Below, piece after piece: positions 14,003 through 26,241 of a stretch of DNA of 64,000 nucleotides; positions within the stretch are counted from its first letter, which is position 1, and each line of letters opens with the position of its first letter. The stretch spans positions 14,879,549-14,943,548 of the forward strand of contig CM039508.1 in NCBI GenBank assembly GCA_022432975.1. Direction: 5' to 3'. Made by a program: the position numbers and the translations under genes. The stretch is from Begonia masoniana (lineage: Eukaryota > Streptophyta > Magnoliopsida > Cucurbitales > Begoniaceae). A model generated the notes under the pieces. That model ran no database searches. It was given only the letters and a program-made list of their open reading frames with translations, and had not been told where the DNA came from.

Positions 14003-14704
14003 CCGAACAGGAACGTCAGAAATTGTGATCGAGGTCACGGTGTAGCACCTGGTTCCATTAAATCAAAATTTAATTATTATTAATGATGTACTTTTATAGA
14101 AGGGTTGGGGGAGTTATTGATTAGGTTAGTAAATGACTAGGCAATGGCAGAAAAGTAATTGAAAATTTAAAAATGGATAATGTATTTAAGATTAGTGATT
14201 TGGGGTTTAGTGCACGGTAGCCGCCACTAATTCCCTCATTTCTCTCTCGGCCTTCAGCTCTTCAACAGAAAACCTTCGGGCAATTTCTTTCTCACTCGAT
14301 TCTCCTTCAACCTAGGTAAGCTCTCTTAGTCTATCTGTGATTTCAACAATTAGATAGCTGAGGAAGTACAATGTGTGAAGTTTCGAGGAATACTGTGAGT
14401 TGAGTTGAGTTCGGGTTTAGTGTTGAATCGGAAATGCACAATGAACTAAGCTTCCAAACTAGTTTCCCAAGATTCCTGAATAGATTAGAATGAGACTTAG
14501 TAGAAAGCTAATTGATATCCTTTCTATGACTTAGGTGAGCAGACTTCTGAAGTAGTTTGAAACCGAGCATCCCCAGGAGAGCCAGGTAAGTAAAGTATTG
14601 CTTGCGCCTTCGGGCCTACATCACAAGACAGTAGGGTTTGTAAAGACCCAGCCCAGCCCGCGGACGCACCGCCATCGACTGGGCCCAGCCCGATACGTAT
14701 CGCC

Positions 14705-14800
14705 GCCAGCTGACTAGCTCAAGTGGTACTCCTCACTTGTAGCCCAGATTTAAGTCCCTGAGGTCCTGGGTTCGAGTGGGGGGGAAGGCAAAAACCCTCT
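14705..14800 (+). repeat. tRNA-derived SINE-like head, copy 1
   Basis: An A-box-like TAGCTCAAGTGG (14715-14726) and a B-box-like GGGTTCGAGT (14768-14777) have internal promoter spacing typical of tRNA-derived SINEs. It does not fold as an intact tRNA and is not called as one. A second copy lies at about 14986-15070. Confidence 0.5.
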
Positions 14801-14985
14801 TCAGGGGGAGGGAAGATCATGAGTAAGGCCCAACAGCTGACGGCGATACGTATCGGGCTGGGCCCAGTCGATGGCGGTGCGTCCGCGGGCTGGGCTGGGT
14901 CTTTACAAAAAAGGCGCCTTTTTTGTAAAGACCCAGCCCAGCCCGCGGACGCACCGCACCGCCATCGACTGGGCCCAGCCCGATA

Positions 14986-15070
14986 CAGCTCAAGTGGTAC
15001 TCCTCACTTGTAGCCCAGACTTAAGTCCCTGAGGTCCTGGGTTCGAGTTGGGGGGAAGGCAAAAACCCTC
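14986..15070 (+). repeat. tRNA-derived SINE-like head, copy 2
   Basis: Near-identical second copy of the segment at 14705-14800, same orientation. Its A box lacks the first bases of copy 1 because the upstream arm is joined differently (CGATACAGCTCAAG). Confidence 0.5.
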
Positions 15071-16030
15071 TTCAGGGGGAGGGAAGATCATGAGTAAGGC
15101 CCAACAGCTGACGGCGATACGTATCGGGCTGGGCCCAGTCGATGGCGGTGCGTCCGCGGGCTGGGCTGGGTCTTTACAGGGTTTGTGCGTGTTTGTAAAC
15201 ATTTATTTTCAGCATGATATGCATCATATTTTAAAGGTACACGAAAATGAATTTGAATGCATATTGGTATGGTAAGGATTGAACATAATGAAACAGCTAA
15301 ACGAATCAGCTTTACTGTTAAGGGAACTATTCCAACCCTTAATGAGACAGTGGATATTTATATTTTGGGAGAGTTGATCCAACTCCCAATTTCACAGGAG
15401 GATCTGAACAGTGAATCAGCTTTACTGTTAAGGGAACTAATCAAACCCTTAATAAGACAGTGGATATTTATACTTTGGGAGAGTTGATCCAACTCCCAAT
15501 TTCACAGGGGGATCTGAACAGAAACGACGCATGAACAACTGAGAGGAGAAAGTAGAAATTGCATGTTTAGGAATTCATGTTTCAGCATTTCATTCATTTT
15601 TCATTATTGCTTTGCTTACTTAGCATTAGGCTAATAGATGAGTTTTGTGATGTAGGTGTTGAGGATACTGCAGGTGAATTTCCTGAATGCTCAGATGATT
15701 AGAAGTGGTTGGAGGAGTACATTCATGCCTCGGCCTGGCAAACTGATGAGGCGGGTTAACTGTTGTCTGCTATGGTGCGGGTTTAGTTGATAATGTTTTA
15801 ATTTGAATATGATGAGCTTTCATGACAGTAGAGATTTTAATATTTCGACTATGTTTTGAGTTTTACTGATACTAGAGATCTGTGAGTTTTAAATATTGGT
15901 TTTTTACTGGGTTTGAACAATACAATGTGAGTTGTTTCTGAATGGTCTTGATGAAATAAGTAAATTCCTTTCTGAATTGGTGTCGTGTATGTATAGCGAG
16001 AAGTAGTTGAAATGTCGCTCTTAGTTCTAT

Positions 16031-17618
16031 CGGAAGATGCCTTAGGAAAAGTCATCGGATGATGTAGGTTAATTCCATCGGAAGATGCCTTAGGAAAAGT
16101 CATCGGATGATGTAGGTTAATTCCATCGGAAGATGCCTTAGGAAAAGTCATCGGATGATGTAGGTTAATTCCATCGGAAGATGCCTTAGGAAAAGTCATC
16201 GGATGATGTAGGTTAATTCCATCGGAAGATGCCTTAGGAAAAGTCATCGGATGATGTAGGTTAATTCCATCGGAAGATGCCTTAGGAAAAGTCATCGGAT
16301 GATGTAGGTTAATTCCATCGGAAGATGCCTTAGGAAAAGTCATCGGATGATGTAGGTTAATTCCATCGGAAGATGCCTTAGGAAAAGTCATCGGATGATG
16401 TAGGTTAATTCCATCGGAAGATGCCTTAGGAAAAGTCATCGGATGATGTAGGTTAATTCCATCGGAAGATGCCTTAGGAAAAGTCATCGGATGATGTAGG
16501 TTAATTCCATCGGAAGATGCCTTAGGAAAAGTCATCGGATGATGTAGGTTAATTCCATCGGAAGATGCCTTAGGAAAAGTCATCGGATGATGTAGGTTAA
16601 TTCCATCGGAAGATGCCTTAGGAAAAGTCATCGGATGATGTAGGTTAATTCCATCGGAAGATGCCTTAGGAAAAGTCATCGGATGATGTAGGTTAATTCC
16701 ATCGGAAGATGCCTTAGGAAAAGTCATCGGATGATGTAGGTTAATTCCATCGGAAGATGCCTTAGGAAAAGTCATCGGATGATGTAGGTTAATTCCATCG
16801 GAAGATGCCTTAGGAAAAGTCATCGGATGATGTAGGTTAATTCCATCGGAAGATGCCTTAGGAAAAGTCATCGGATGATGTAGGTTAATTCCATCGGAAG
16901 ATGCCTTAGGAAAAGTCATCGGATGATGTAGGTTAATTCCATCGGAAGATGCCTTAGGAAAAGTCATCGGATGATGTAGGTTAATTCCATCGGAAGATGC
17001 CTTAGGAAAAGTCATCGGATGATGTAGGTTAATTCCATCGGAAGATGCCTTAGGAAAAGTCATCGGATGATGTAGGTTAATTCCATCGGAAGATGCCTTA
17101 GGAAAAGTCATCGGATGATGTAGGTTAATTCCATCGGAAGATGCCTTAGGAAAAGTCATCGGATGATGTAGGTTAATTCCATCGGAAGATGCCTTAGGAA
17201 AAGTCATCGGATGATGTAGGTTAATTCCATCGGAAGATGCCTTAGGAAAAGTCATCGGATGATGTAGGTTAATTCCATCGGAAGATGCCTTAGGAAAAGT
17301 CATCGGATGATGTAGGTTAATTCCATCGGAAGATGCCTTAGGAAAAGTCATCGGATGATGTAGGTTAATTCCATCGGAAGATGCCTTAGGAAAAGTCATC
17401 GGATGATGTAGGTTAATTCCATCGGAAGATGCCTTAGGAAAAGTCATCGGATGATGTAGGTTAATTCCATCGGAAGATGCCTTAGGAAAAGTCATCGGAT
17501 GATGTAGGTTAATTCCATCGGAAGATGCCTTAGGAAAAGTCATCGGATGATGTAGGTTAATTCCATCGGAAGATGCCTTAGGAAAAGTCATCGGATGATG
17601 TAGGTTAATTCCATCGGA
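16031..17618. repeat. 48-bp tandem satellite, about 33 near-identical units, in LTR of A
   Basis: Each unit begins GGAAGATGCCTTAGGAAAAG and ends AATTCCATC. Units appear identical by eye across the array. Because 48 is divisible by three and no stop occurs, the minus strand shows a 580-codon repeat frame, which is a by-product. The right LTR has about three degenerate units at 44350-44480, so the array grew after insertion. Each unit carries two copies of a CATC-N4-GATG-type motif. Confidence 0.97.
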
Positions 17619-18219
17619 AAGTAACGGTACATGAGGTTTGTTATATCGGAAGGTTGTAGGTCAAAGTCCATCGGATGATGTCTCTGTAAACTCATCGGCA
17701 GATGCATGCTGACGTCATCCGTAGATGTAGGAGGATTTTTTTGTCGTATAGTCATCGGAGGATGTAGAGTGTATTTTGTCGTTTGCGATCGGATGATGTT
17801 GTATAATTGATTGTCCGACTGACGTCACCAGTAGATACAGACTATCGAGAGACGTCTTTTGGCTGACGTCATCAGCAGAAGCCTTCTATCTTCTGTTTCT
17901 GCTTCTTCCGTTGGCTTTATCAATCGGCAGATGTGTTTGACCTCTGCGACTTCTCTAGTATTTCGCTGTCTAAACTTAAATTTCTATTTGCCGATTGTTT
18001 CTTAACAATTCAAACAACATTTCGTAGTTTGTTTAACTTCATTGTTGTTCAAATGATTTCCGCTGCAAGTATTTAAATGTTTTGAAGTTTCTTTTTCAAA
18101 AAAAAAAAAATGTTAAATTTAGATTTTTGAGAGAGTTTTAAATTTAGTCCAAGGTTTCTTAGTTACGTACGGGCTTATGAGTAACAAACCGGGTTCTGAT
18201 AACTCGGGGTGTTACAGTA

Positions 18220-18231
18220 TGGTATCAGAGA
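18220..18231 (+). promoter_or_regulatory. Primer-binding site of element A
   Basis: TGGTATCAGAGA begins three bases after the LTR end and matches the 3' end complement of plant initiator tRNA-Met over its first eleven bases. It sets the plus-strand orientation of A. Confidence 0.85.
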
Positions 18232-18371
18232 CATTCAGTTAAACCGTTCAAAAGATTACTCATCAGTGTCAATCGTTGCATGAAAGTACTCCAACAACTG
18301 TAAGTGTTTATGTTAGTTCAGTTATTAGATATTTATGAAAATAGTTAATCCTGTACAAGAATATAGCAAAA

Positions 18372-19283
18372 ATGTCCAGACGACCGGGAAGGCCAAGAGT
18401 GCAGAGAGAGACACCAACTCCGGGAAGCGCAGAAGATTCTAGTGTAATCGGACAGTTGACAGATCTAGTGCGACAGCAGGCAGAATTAATGCGCCAGCAA
18501 TCCGATCAACTAGGAGTACTGCTGAACCGAGAGGTACAAGGAAGTGCCAACTCGGGTTCTAGCAATGAGCATTCCGGGGATAGATTCCGGAGACTAAGAC
18601 CACCCACGTTTGATGGTCAGTCATCTGATCCTGTTGTGGCTGAAGGGTGGCTTAGGAAGATAGAGAGTATGTTTAGGTGCGCCAGCATAGGAGAAGGAGA
18701 TAAGGTCACGTTAGCAACATTTCACTTGGCTGGTGAAGCTCAACTCTGGTGGGAGACAATGAAGACCACCACCGACGTTTTAGCAATGCCCTGGTCACGA
18801 TTCAAGGACATTTTCTATGAGAAGTATTTCAACAGCACAGTCCAGACCGCGAAGAAGTTAGAGTTTCTGAACCTGAAGCAGACCGGGTCTGTGGCCGAGT
18901 ATAGTAGGCAGTTCGAGTCCCTGTCTAGGTTTGCTGGGCATTTTGCTCACAAAGACGAGGATAAGGTGTTCAAATTTATGCATGGACTGAAGCCAGAAAT
19001 TTACCGAGGGGTTAAATTCTGTGGAATCAAGGGCTTGACCTTCAGTGAGGTTGTGTCCACTGCCCTGGAAGTGGAAGAAGCTGAAGGAAAGTGTGCTAGA
19101 CCAAAGGAGGTCCCACAAAGGTTTAACCAACTACACCAACAAAGAGGAACGAAGAGGCCTAGTGAAGGCCAAAATAGCCAAGGAGTAGGGGGGAAGGTAC
19201 AGGATGTCAGGAAATTTCCCCAGTGTCCTAAGTGTTTGAAGAACCATCCGGGGGAATGCAGACTGGGCCTTGGAAAGTGTTTC
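18372..19283 (+). pseudogene. gag of element A, split by element B
   Basis: The start ATG at 18372 opens a basic N-terminus (MSRRPGRPRVQ), a Gln-rich coiled coil, then a retrotransposon gag capsid-type region with LRPPTFDGQ, WWETM and KLEFLNLKQTGSVAEY. The zinc-knuckle region begins CPKCLKNHPGECRLG and GKCF. Element B inserts exactly in the first knuckle at 19283. The remainder resumes in frame at 39304 and encodes two CX2CX4HX4C knuckles ([14 protein letters not shown] and [14 protein letters not shown]). The roughly 20 codons after 19283 in the uninterrupted frame are LTR sequence of B. Confidence 0.9.
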
Positions 19284-22200
19284 TGTAACGACCCGGGGAA
19301 GATCGCCACGAAATTCGTGACTTGTCTTAAAACTTTAATTCATATTTGAACTCTTTTCTCCTTCTCTGTTTTTTTTTTTATAACAGTATACCTAACAGGC
19401 TTAAGAACTTCAACTTAACAGATGGAAAATCAGTCCCTCGTACGTGGCTTCTTCATGACATTATTTACTTAATCATTCACAGACATGAGCGACCATACAC
19501 GGTCATTGATTCTATGACGAAATTAGGCGGTGGAGGATTGCCCTCGGGTCGCCCTACGTTATTCTACCCGAATTGCATGGGTCGGCATGCATCGGCGGAT
19601 GAAGCGCATATTATCCGACCTATCACGTGCATATCATGTGACTCTCTCATCGACGTTCAGTAGAAAACATCTACCGATGAGCACGTGCGTCTCTCATGAA
19701 CGTCTAAAACATCATCCGGTAGTGGACATCTACCGGTAGACGCGTGCAGCTCTCGTGATCATTAAAACATCTACCGATAGACATGTGAAATTCACGTGTT
19801 CCTCTAAGACATCTTCTGATAGCTTACAAGCTCTATATCATCCGATCACTAAACACTCTACTTCTGCCGATCGCTAGACGACAAAATAGCACTTTCATCA
19901 TCCGATGGCTAAACACTCTACATCTGCCGATCGCTAGACGACAAGACAAAATTTATACTTACATCATCCGAAGGCTAAACACTCTACATCTGCCGATCGC
20001 TAGACGACAAAATTTATACTTACATCATCCGAAGGCTAACATCATCCGAAGGCTAAACACTCTACATCTGCCGATCGCTAGACGACAAAATTTATACTTA
20101 CATCATCCGAAGGCTAAACACTCTACATCTGCCGATCGCTAGACGACAAAATTTATACTTACATCATCCGAAGGCTAAACACTCTACATCTGCCGATCGC
20201 TAGACGACAAAATTTATACTTACATCATCCGAAGGCTAAACACTCTACATCTGCCGATCGCTAGACGACAAAATTTATACTTACATCATCCGAAGGCTAA
20301 ACACTCTACATCTGCCGATCGCTAGACGACAAAATTTATACTTACATCATCCGAAGGCTAAACACTCTACATCTGCCGATCGCTAGACGACAAAATTTAT
20401 ACTTACATCATCCGAAGGCTAAACACTCTACATCTGCCGATCGCTAGACGACAAAATTTATACTTACATCATCCGAAGGCTAAACACTCTACATCTGCCG
20501 ATCGCTAGACGACAAAATTTATACTTACATCATCCGAAGGCTAAACACTCTACATCTGCCGATCGCTAGACGACAAAATTTATACTTACATCATCCGAAG
20601 GCTAAACACTCTACATCTGCCGATCGCTAGACGACAAAATTTATACTTACATCATCCGAAGGCTAAACACTCTACATCTGCCGATCGCTAGACGACAAAA
20701 TTTATACTTACATCATCCGAAGGCTAAACACTCTACATCTGCCGATCGCTAGACGACAAAATTTATACTTACATCATCCGAAGGCTAAACACTCTACATC
20801 TGCCGATCGCTAGACGACAAAATTTATACTTACATCATCCGAAGGCTAAACACTCTACATCTGCCGATCGCTAGACGACAAAATTTATACTTACATCATC
20901 CGAAGGCTAAACACTCTACATCTGCCGATCGCTAGACGACAAAATTTATACTTACATCATCCGAAGGCTAAACACTCTACATCTGCCGATCGCTAGACGA
21001 CAAAATTTATACTTACATCATCCGAAGGCTAAACACTCTCCTCAATCCAACAGAAAATACTACAACTCACCCCAATCTTAACCTGGAAATTATAAACCCC
21101 TAATGAGTAAAAAACCATATCTCATTCAAGATACGCATAGCGGAAGGCTTCAACAAAACAGACCATTCAATAATCCTTTAAAATCGTAACAGACTCTGAA
21201 GTCAAACATTCAACTCCGAATCTTATTATTATAAGAAAATTCTATTCTACTTAGTCATCTGTTTATCATAAACTTCTCTGACTTACTCTGAGCATAACCA
21301 GGGAACTTAATCGCCTATCCCATCTTGCACTGTCACACCGAGCATCCTCCGGCAACCAGCTTTAAACCTCATCTCTGGACTGAAATTCCTCACCTGCTAA
21401 CTCTTCACCTACATCATAAGGTTTAACTATAAGTCTAATAGCTTTAGTAAGGACTTGCAACAATAACATGAATGCATGAATGAATAATTCGGAGAAATAC
21501 ATGGTCATTAGCCTTTCTCTGTTCAAATCATCATCCATAGTCATGAATATATTCATCATTCGTAATCACTTGTCATAATCATTGTTCATATTCATCATTT
21601 AAGTTGTGTGGAATGAGAGAAGGATTTGTTGCCGGTAAAGGGGGTTCGACAGTGATTTTGATCATGGTCCCTACTGCGGGTCGTCTACCTGTCCTCTTTG
21701 GATTGTGACATACGCCGAACCGCCCCCCAACCCTCACTCAACCACGTTGCAGGGATTTTATCATCTTATCTTCTTCATGAGAAAACATGCTTTTAAAACA
21801 TTTTCATATGCACAAAATAGTCATGATGCATGTACTTGGAAATTCTTAAATCATCAAGCTGCAGAACAGAATACCATTCGACATGAAGCCTTATCATTGA
21901 GCTAATCATCGGCATAAACTTTAGACAGTAACACAAGGGGAACTTCTAATCATCATGTGAGTTTCTACCTAGCATCCTTTGATGTAGGGTCCTAATGACC
22001 GAGAAACCTACACATTCACTTACCTGGTCTCCTTAGCACTTTGAGTTCCTTCCTCTTCAAACTTCTTCACCTAGAACATTTACATTGCAGTAGTTAAAAC
22101 AAAATCCTAATAGTTCTAATCTCAAGTTATCCTAAGATCTAATAGCTAAGAGTCATTCCTGAGTTCTTAGTTTAATACTCAATGTAACCCGAAATCCCAA

Positions 22201-22726
22201 AATCAAAACAGACGGATTCGATAAAAGATAATTCAGGGTTGGTTGTTTTAAATGTCCAGAATCGATTCGGAATGACATTACCAAACTCGGGTTTCAAAAT
22301 GTTCTTATCAATGCTCGGCCATTGAAGAATCCAAAACTTCAATACTGAGCTGAAAACAGAGCTAATAAACTAACAGATAGCCACATTGTCTAATGCATAC
22401 CTCAGGCGCAGAGTAGTCGAGTGGTGGCGGAGTAAACCGGCCGTCGAGGAGAGTTTGCTGATAGCAGAGAGTAAGAACTTGCGATAGAAGAAATCGCCGG
22501 AAAGGAAGGTGTCGGCTACCGTGGTTTAAAATGAGGTTTGAATCCTTTTCTTTTTCTTTAAATACTGGCCTCAATCCTCCAATATTACAACTTTGCCACT
22601 CAACCTAGTTTAGATCCACATGTAATTAATTAAGCTTGGCATAAAATCCTAAACTGCGAAGATTAAATATTTATGACCGTTAATACCGTTAGGAAAAATC
22701 ACCTGGCTGTTATCTCGGGTGTTACA
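19284..22726 (-). repeat. 3' LTR of element B (expanded, 3.4 kb)
   Basis: On the plus strand it reads TGTAACGACCCGGGG to CTCGGGTGTTACA. It matches the split right LTR, but is about 0.86 kb longer because of the 61-bp array at 19860-21040. It also lacks about 150 bp that the right LTR has just after its short array (37485-37645). Confidence 0.93.
19860..21040. repeat. 61-bp tandem satellite, about 19 units, in LTR of B
   Basis: Units contain CATCTGCCGATCGCTAGACG and CATCATCCGAAGGC. About sixteen units from about 20063 onward look identical; the first few are variant. The other LTR of B has only about three units (37289-37485). The motif is related to that of the A-element array, in the opposite orientation. 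Confidence 0.95.
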
Positions 22727-22767
22727 TCCACCCCTCCTTAAACAAAATTTTCGTCCCCAAAAATTGA

Positions 22768-25700
22768 TCAAACAAACAACTCTGGATACTTGTCTAACAT
22801 GTCCTGTCGTCGCTCTCACGTGGCTTCTTCAATGCCATGATTCTTCCATAAAACTTTGACCAACAGAATCTCTTTATTCCTCAGAGTCTTAACTGCGGAT
22901 TCCAATATCTGCACTGGTCTCTCTTCATACATTAATGATGGTTCAATCTCAATATCCATTGGCTTAACAACTTGCGTCAGATCTCGTATGAATTTCCTTA
23001 ACATTGACACGTGAAAGACATTATGAACTTTATCCAATGATGGAGGCAACTGCAGTCTGTAAGCTGTACTATCGATTCTAGCCAAAACAAGGAATGGTCC
23101 AATAAATCGTGGATTAAGCTTTCCCCTTCTGCCAAATCTTAGTACTCCTTTAAATGGTGAAACCTTCAGGAAAACCTCATCTCCAACAGCAAATTCAAGA
23201 TCTCTCCTCCTATGGTCTGCATAACATTTCTGTCGGCTTTGTGCAGTAATCATTCTCCTTTTAATATTGGCAATCTTGTCTGACATCTGCTGCAACATCT
23301 CGGGACCTAGGAGTTTTGCTTCACCGATCTCATCCCAATACAGAGGTGACCTACACTTCCTGTCATACAGTGCCTCATAAGGTGCCATGCCAATGGTGGA
23401 CTGGTAGCTGTTGTTGTAGGAGAACTCAACCAGAGGTAAGTATCGACTCCAGGATGACTGGAAATCTAGTACACACGCCCTCAGCATGTCTTCAAGTATC
23501 TGAATAGTCCTTTCAGATTGACCATCTGTCTGTGGGTGGAAGACAGTACTGAAGGTTAACTTTGTACCTAATGCGTCTTGTAAACTTTTCCAAAATCGGG
23601 AGGTAAACCTGGGGTCACGATTGGATACAATAGATACAGGGATTCCATGCAACCTAATAACTTCTTGTACATAAAGATCAGCCAGCTGGTCCATCGAGTA
23701 GGTTGTCCTTACTGGTAAGAAATGGGCTGATTTCGTCAATCTATCAATCACAACCCAAATACTATCATGTCCTTTAATTGTCTTAGGTAATCCTACAACG
23801 AAATTCATAGCTATGTGTTCCCACTTCCACTCGGGAATAGGTAAAGGCTGACGGGTACTCCCTGGACGTTGGTGCTCGGCTTTAACCTGTTGGCAAACCA
23901 AACATGACTCTACATACTTAGCAACATCTCTCTTTAAGTTTGGCCACCAATAGAGTAACTTCAGGTCTCGATACATCTTGGTGCTGCCAGGATGTACAGA
24001 AAAGGGAGACGAATGCGTCTCAGCCAAGATTATCTTACGTAATTCTTCATCATTAGGGACGTACCATCTATTTCTAAACCTCAGAATCCCATCCTTGGAA
24101 AGACTAAACTCGGAGGTGGTGTCCTTCGCCTTGTTTATCATACTGCTATTCTCCTCAGAGTCCTTCTGTTGTGCTTCTTTGATCTTTTCCAGAACCGTCG
24201 ATTGAATGGTCAAATTTGCGAGCAAAGCTGACAATTCCGGAACTATTTACAACTCAAATTTCTAAACCTCCATCCTTAGAAGTATAGACATGGCTGACAC
24301 CGCGGGTTGCATTGTTGTTGACATTCTGCTTAAAGCATCGGCTACAGCATTAGCCTTGCCCGGATGATACTTGATTTCAAAGTCGTAATCCTTAACAAAT
24401 TCCAACCAACGCCTCTGCCTCATGTTCAATTACTTTTGTGTAAAGAGGTACTTCAAACTTTTATGGTCAGAAAACACCTCGCACTGTTGCCCATACAAAT
24501 AGTGTCTCCATATTTTCAAGGTAAAAATAACAGCGGCTAATTCTAAATCATGGGTGGGATAGTTCTGTTCATAACTCTTTAACTGCCTAGAGGCATACGC
24601 TACAACTTTACCCTCTTGCATCAAAACACTGCCCAAACCAACTTTAGATGGATCACAATATACGCTAAACTTTTCTTCATCGGTTGGGAGAGTCAATACC
24701 GGGGCTGTTGTTAACTTCACTTTCAATGCCTGGAAGCTATCCTCACAAGCTTCGGTCCAAGAATACTTATTATCCTTCTTTGTCAAATTTTTCAGGGGCT
24801 TAGCTATCATAGAAAATCCTTTGATGAACTTTCTGTAATAGCCTGCCAATCCAAGGAAACTGCGGACTTCACTGGCATTCTTTGGTTGTGGCCAATCCTC
24901 TATTGCTCGAATTTTGGTTGGGTCCACTGATATGCCATTAGCAGAAACTACATGGCCAAGAAAATTAACCTTGTCCAACCAAAATTCACACTTGGATAAT
25001 TTGGCATAGAGCTGATGCTCCTTCAATGTTGTCAAAACTACTCTTAAATGCTCTGCATGGTCAGCTTCAATCCGTGAATATATCAAGATATCATCTATGA
25101 ATACAATGACAAATTTGTCCAAATACTCACGAAACACTCGATTCATTAAGTCCATAAAGGCTGCAGGTGTATTGGTCAGTCCAAACGACATGACCAAGAA
25201 TTCATAGTGTCCATAACGGGTTCTGAAGGCTGTCTTTGGTATATCTCCTTCCTTAACCTTCAGTTGGTAATAGCCCGAACGTAAATCTACTTTTGAAAAC
25301 ACCTTAGCTCCTTGCAATTGGTCAAACAAATCGTCAATCCGAGGTAAGGGGTACTTATTCTTAATTGTCAACTTATTTAGCTCCCTATAGTCTATGCACA
25401 TTCTAAGGGAACCATCATTCTTCTTAACGAATAAGACAGGTGCACCTCAAGGAGAGCTGCTAGGGCGTATAAATCCCTTATCAACTAATTCATGTAATTG
25501 GACTTTTAATTCCTTCAACTCAATAGGTGCCATGCGGTATGGATTCTTAGATACAGGTGATGCTTCGAGATATGTATCAATCACAAACTCTATTTCTCTA
25601 TCAGGTGGTAATCCAGGCAAATCATCCAAGAATGCCTTAGGGAACTCTCTGACTATGGGGATGTCTTGTAACTCTATTTTATTCTTCTCCCGAACATCCA

Positions 25701-26241
25701 TTATGGTAGCTAAGTAACTCTCACAACCATTTTTCAATAACCGATAAATCTCTAGTGAGGATATGATTGGTATTTTACTTATCTTAGGGATAGCTTGGAA
25801 GGAATAATGATCACCGTTTGGGGGTCGAAAATCAACCATTCCAGATCTACAACTTATTATGGCATAATGCCTGAATAACCAATCCATTCCTAATATCACC
25901 TCATATCCTTTCATGTCAATTACAATCAGTTCTACGTATAGTTTCTTACTTCCTAAGGATACAATGTCACCTTTAACAATCTGCTCTGAATGTAGGGGCT
26001 TCCCTGATGGTAACATAACGCTAAATGACTTTTCGGCTGGTAGGAGTTCTAAGTTGTGATTGCATACAAACAAGGTTGATATAAACGAGTGTGTGGCTCC
26101 CGTGTCTATAAGTGTGTAAGCAGTAAAACCATAGATCATAATGGTACCTGTTATGACTGTGTGCGGCACCGTGTCCTCATCTTCCATCATAGCAAAAACT
26201 CTAGGTGCTATCCTTGCACGGTTCGGATCTGGCGGCATGGG
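22768..26241 (-). pseudogene. pol of element B (protease, RT, RNase H, integrase), multiple stops
   Basis: On the minus strand in order: aspartic protease ([11 protein letters not shown], about 26100); RT with [10 protein letters not shown] (about 25090); RNase H ([17 protein letters not shown]); integrase with an HHCC finger, DDE residues (SNRDPRFTSRFW, where the usual SDRD is SNRD, and [12 protein letters not shown]), and a chromodomain-like tail (about 22800-22900). In-frame stops lie at 26239-26241 (fourth zinc ligand of the knuckle), 25447-25449, 24427-24429, 24262-24264, 24247-24249 and 22816-22818. The natural stop is 22768-22770. The integrase frame from 24234 is open for 472 codons. 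Confidence 0.92.

Larger units (their letters stand above)
14642..15177. mobile_element. Composite foldback insertion with tRNA-like promoter boxes
   Basis: It is absent from the right LTR, where the empty site reads through at about 43499-43507. Direct repeats AGGGTTTGT flank it (14633-14641 and 15178-15186), giving a 7-9 bp duplication depending on how the shared ends are assigned. It begins AAAGACCCAGCCCAGCCC and ends with the inverse. Inside, two head-to-tail units, each with inverted arms of about 65-70 bp, are joined at a perfect 30-bp palindrome at 14901-14930 centred on GGCGCC. Each unit encloses a tRNA-like segment with box A (TAGCTCAAGTGG at 14715) and box B (GGGTTCGAGT at 14768 and about 15039). 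Short frames inside are spurious. Confidence 0.8.
14041..18216 (+). repeat. 5' LTR of element A (expanded, 4.2 kb)
   Basis: It starts TGTAGCACCTGG and ends TCGGGGTGTTACA. It matches the right LTR but is about 2 kb longer. The excess is explained by a 536-bp foldback insertion (14642-15177) and a 48-bp satellite array of about 33 units (16031-17618), where the right LTR has about three degenerate units. A short deletion next to the array relative to the right LTR is also visible near 17618. It contains TGACGTCA palindromes at 17710, 17820 and 17864. Confidence 0.93.

Noticed and set aside
14715..14777. tRNA gene
   Set aside because: Only A-box and B-box-like motifs match; no acceptor stem or anticodon arm can be built, so it is a SINE-like segment.
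15849..17591. 580-codon minus-strand frame of 16-residue repeats
   Set aside because: The 48-bp satellite unit has no stop in that frame and its length is a multiple of three. The sister LTR lacks the array, so the frame is a by-product of recent expansion.
16031..21040. CRISPR-like regular repeats
   Set aside because: Units are contiguous without unique spacers, the genome is plant nuclear, and the arrays lie in LTRs.
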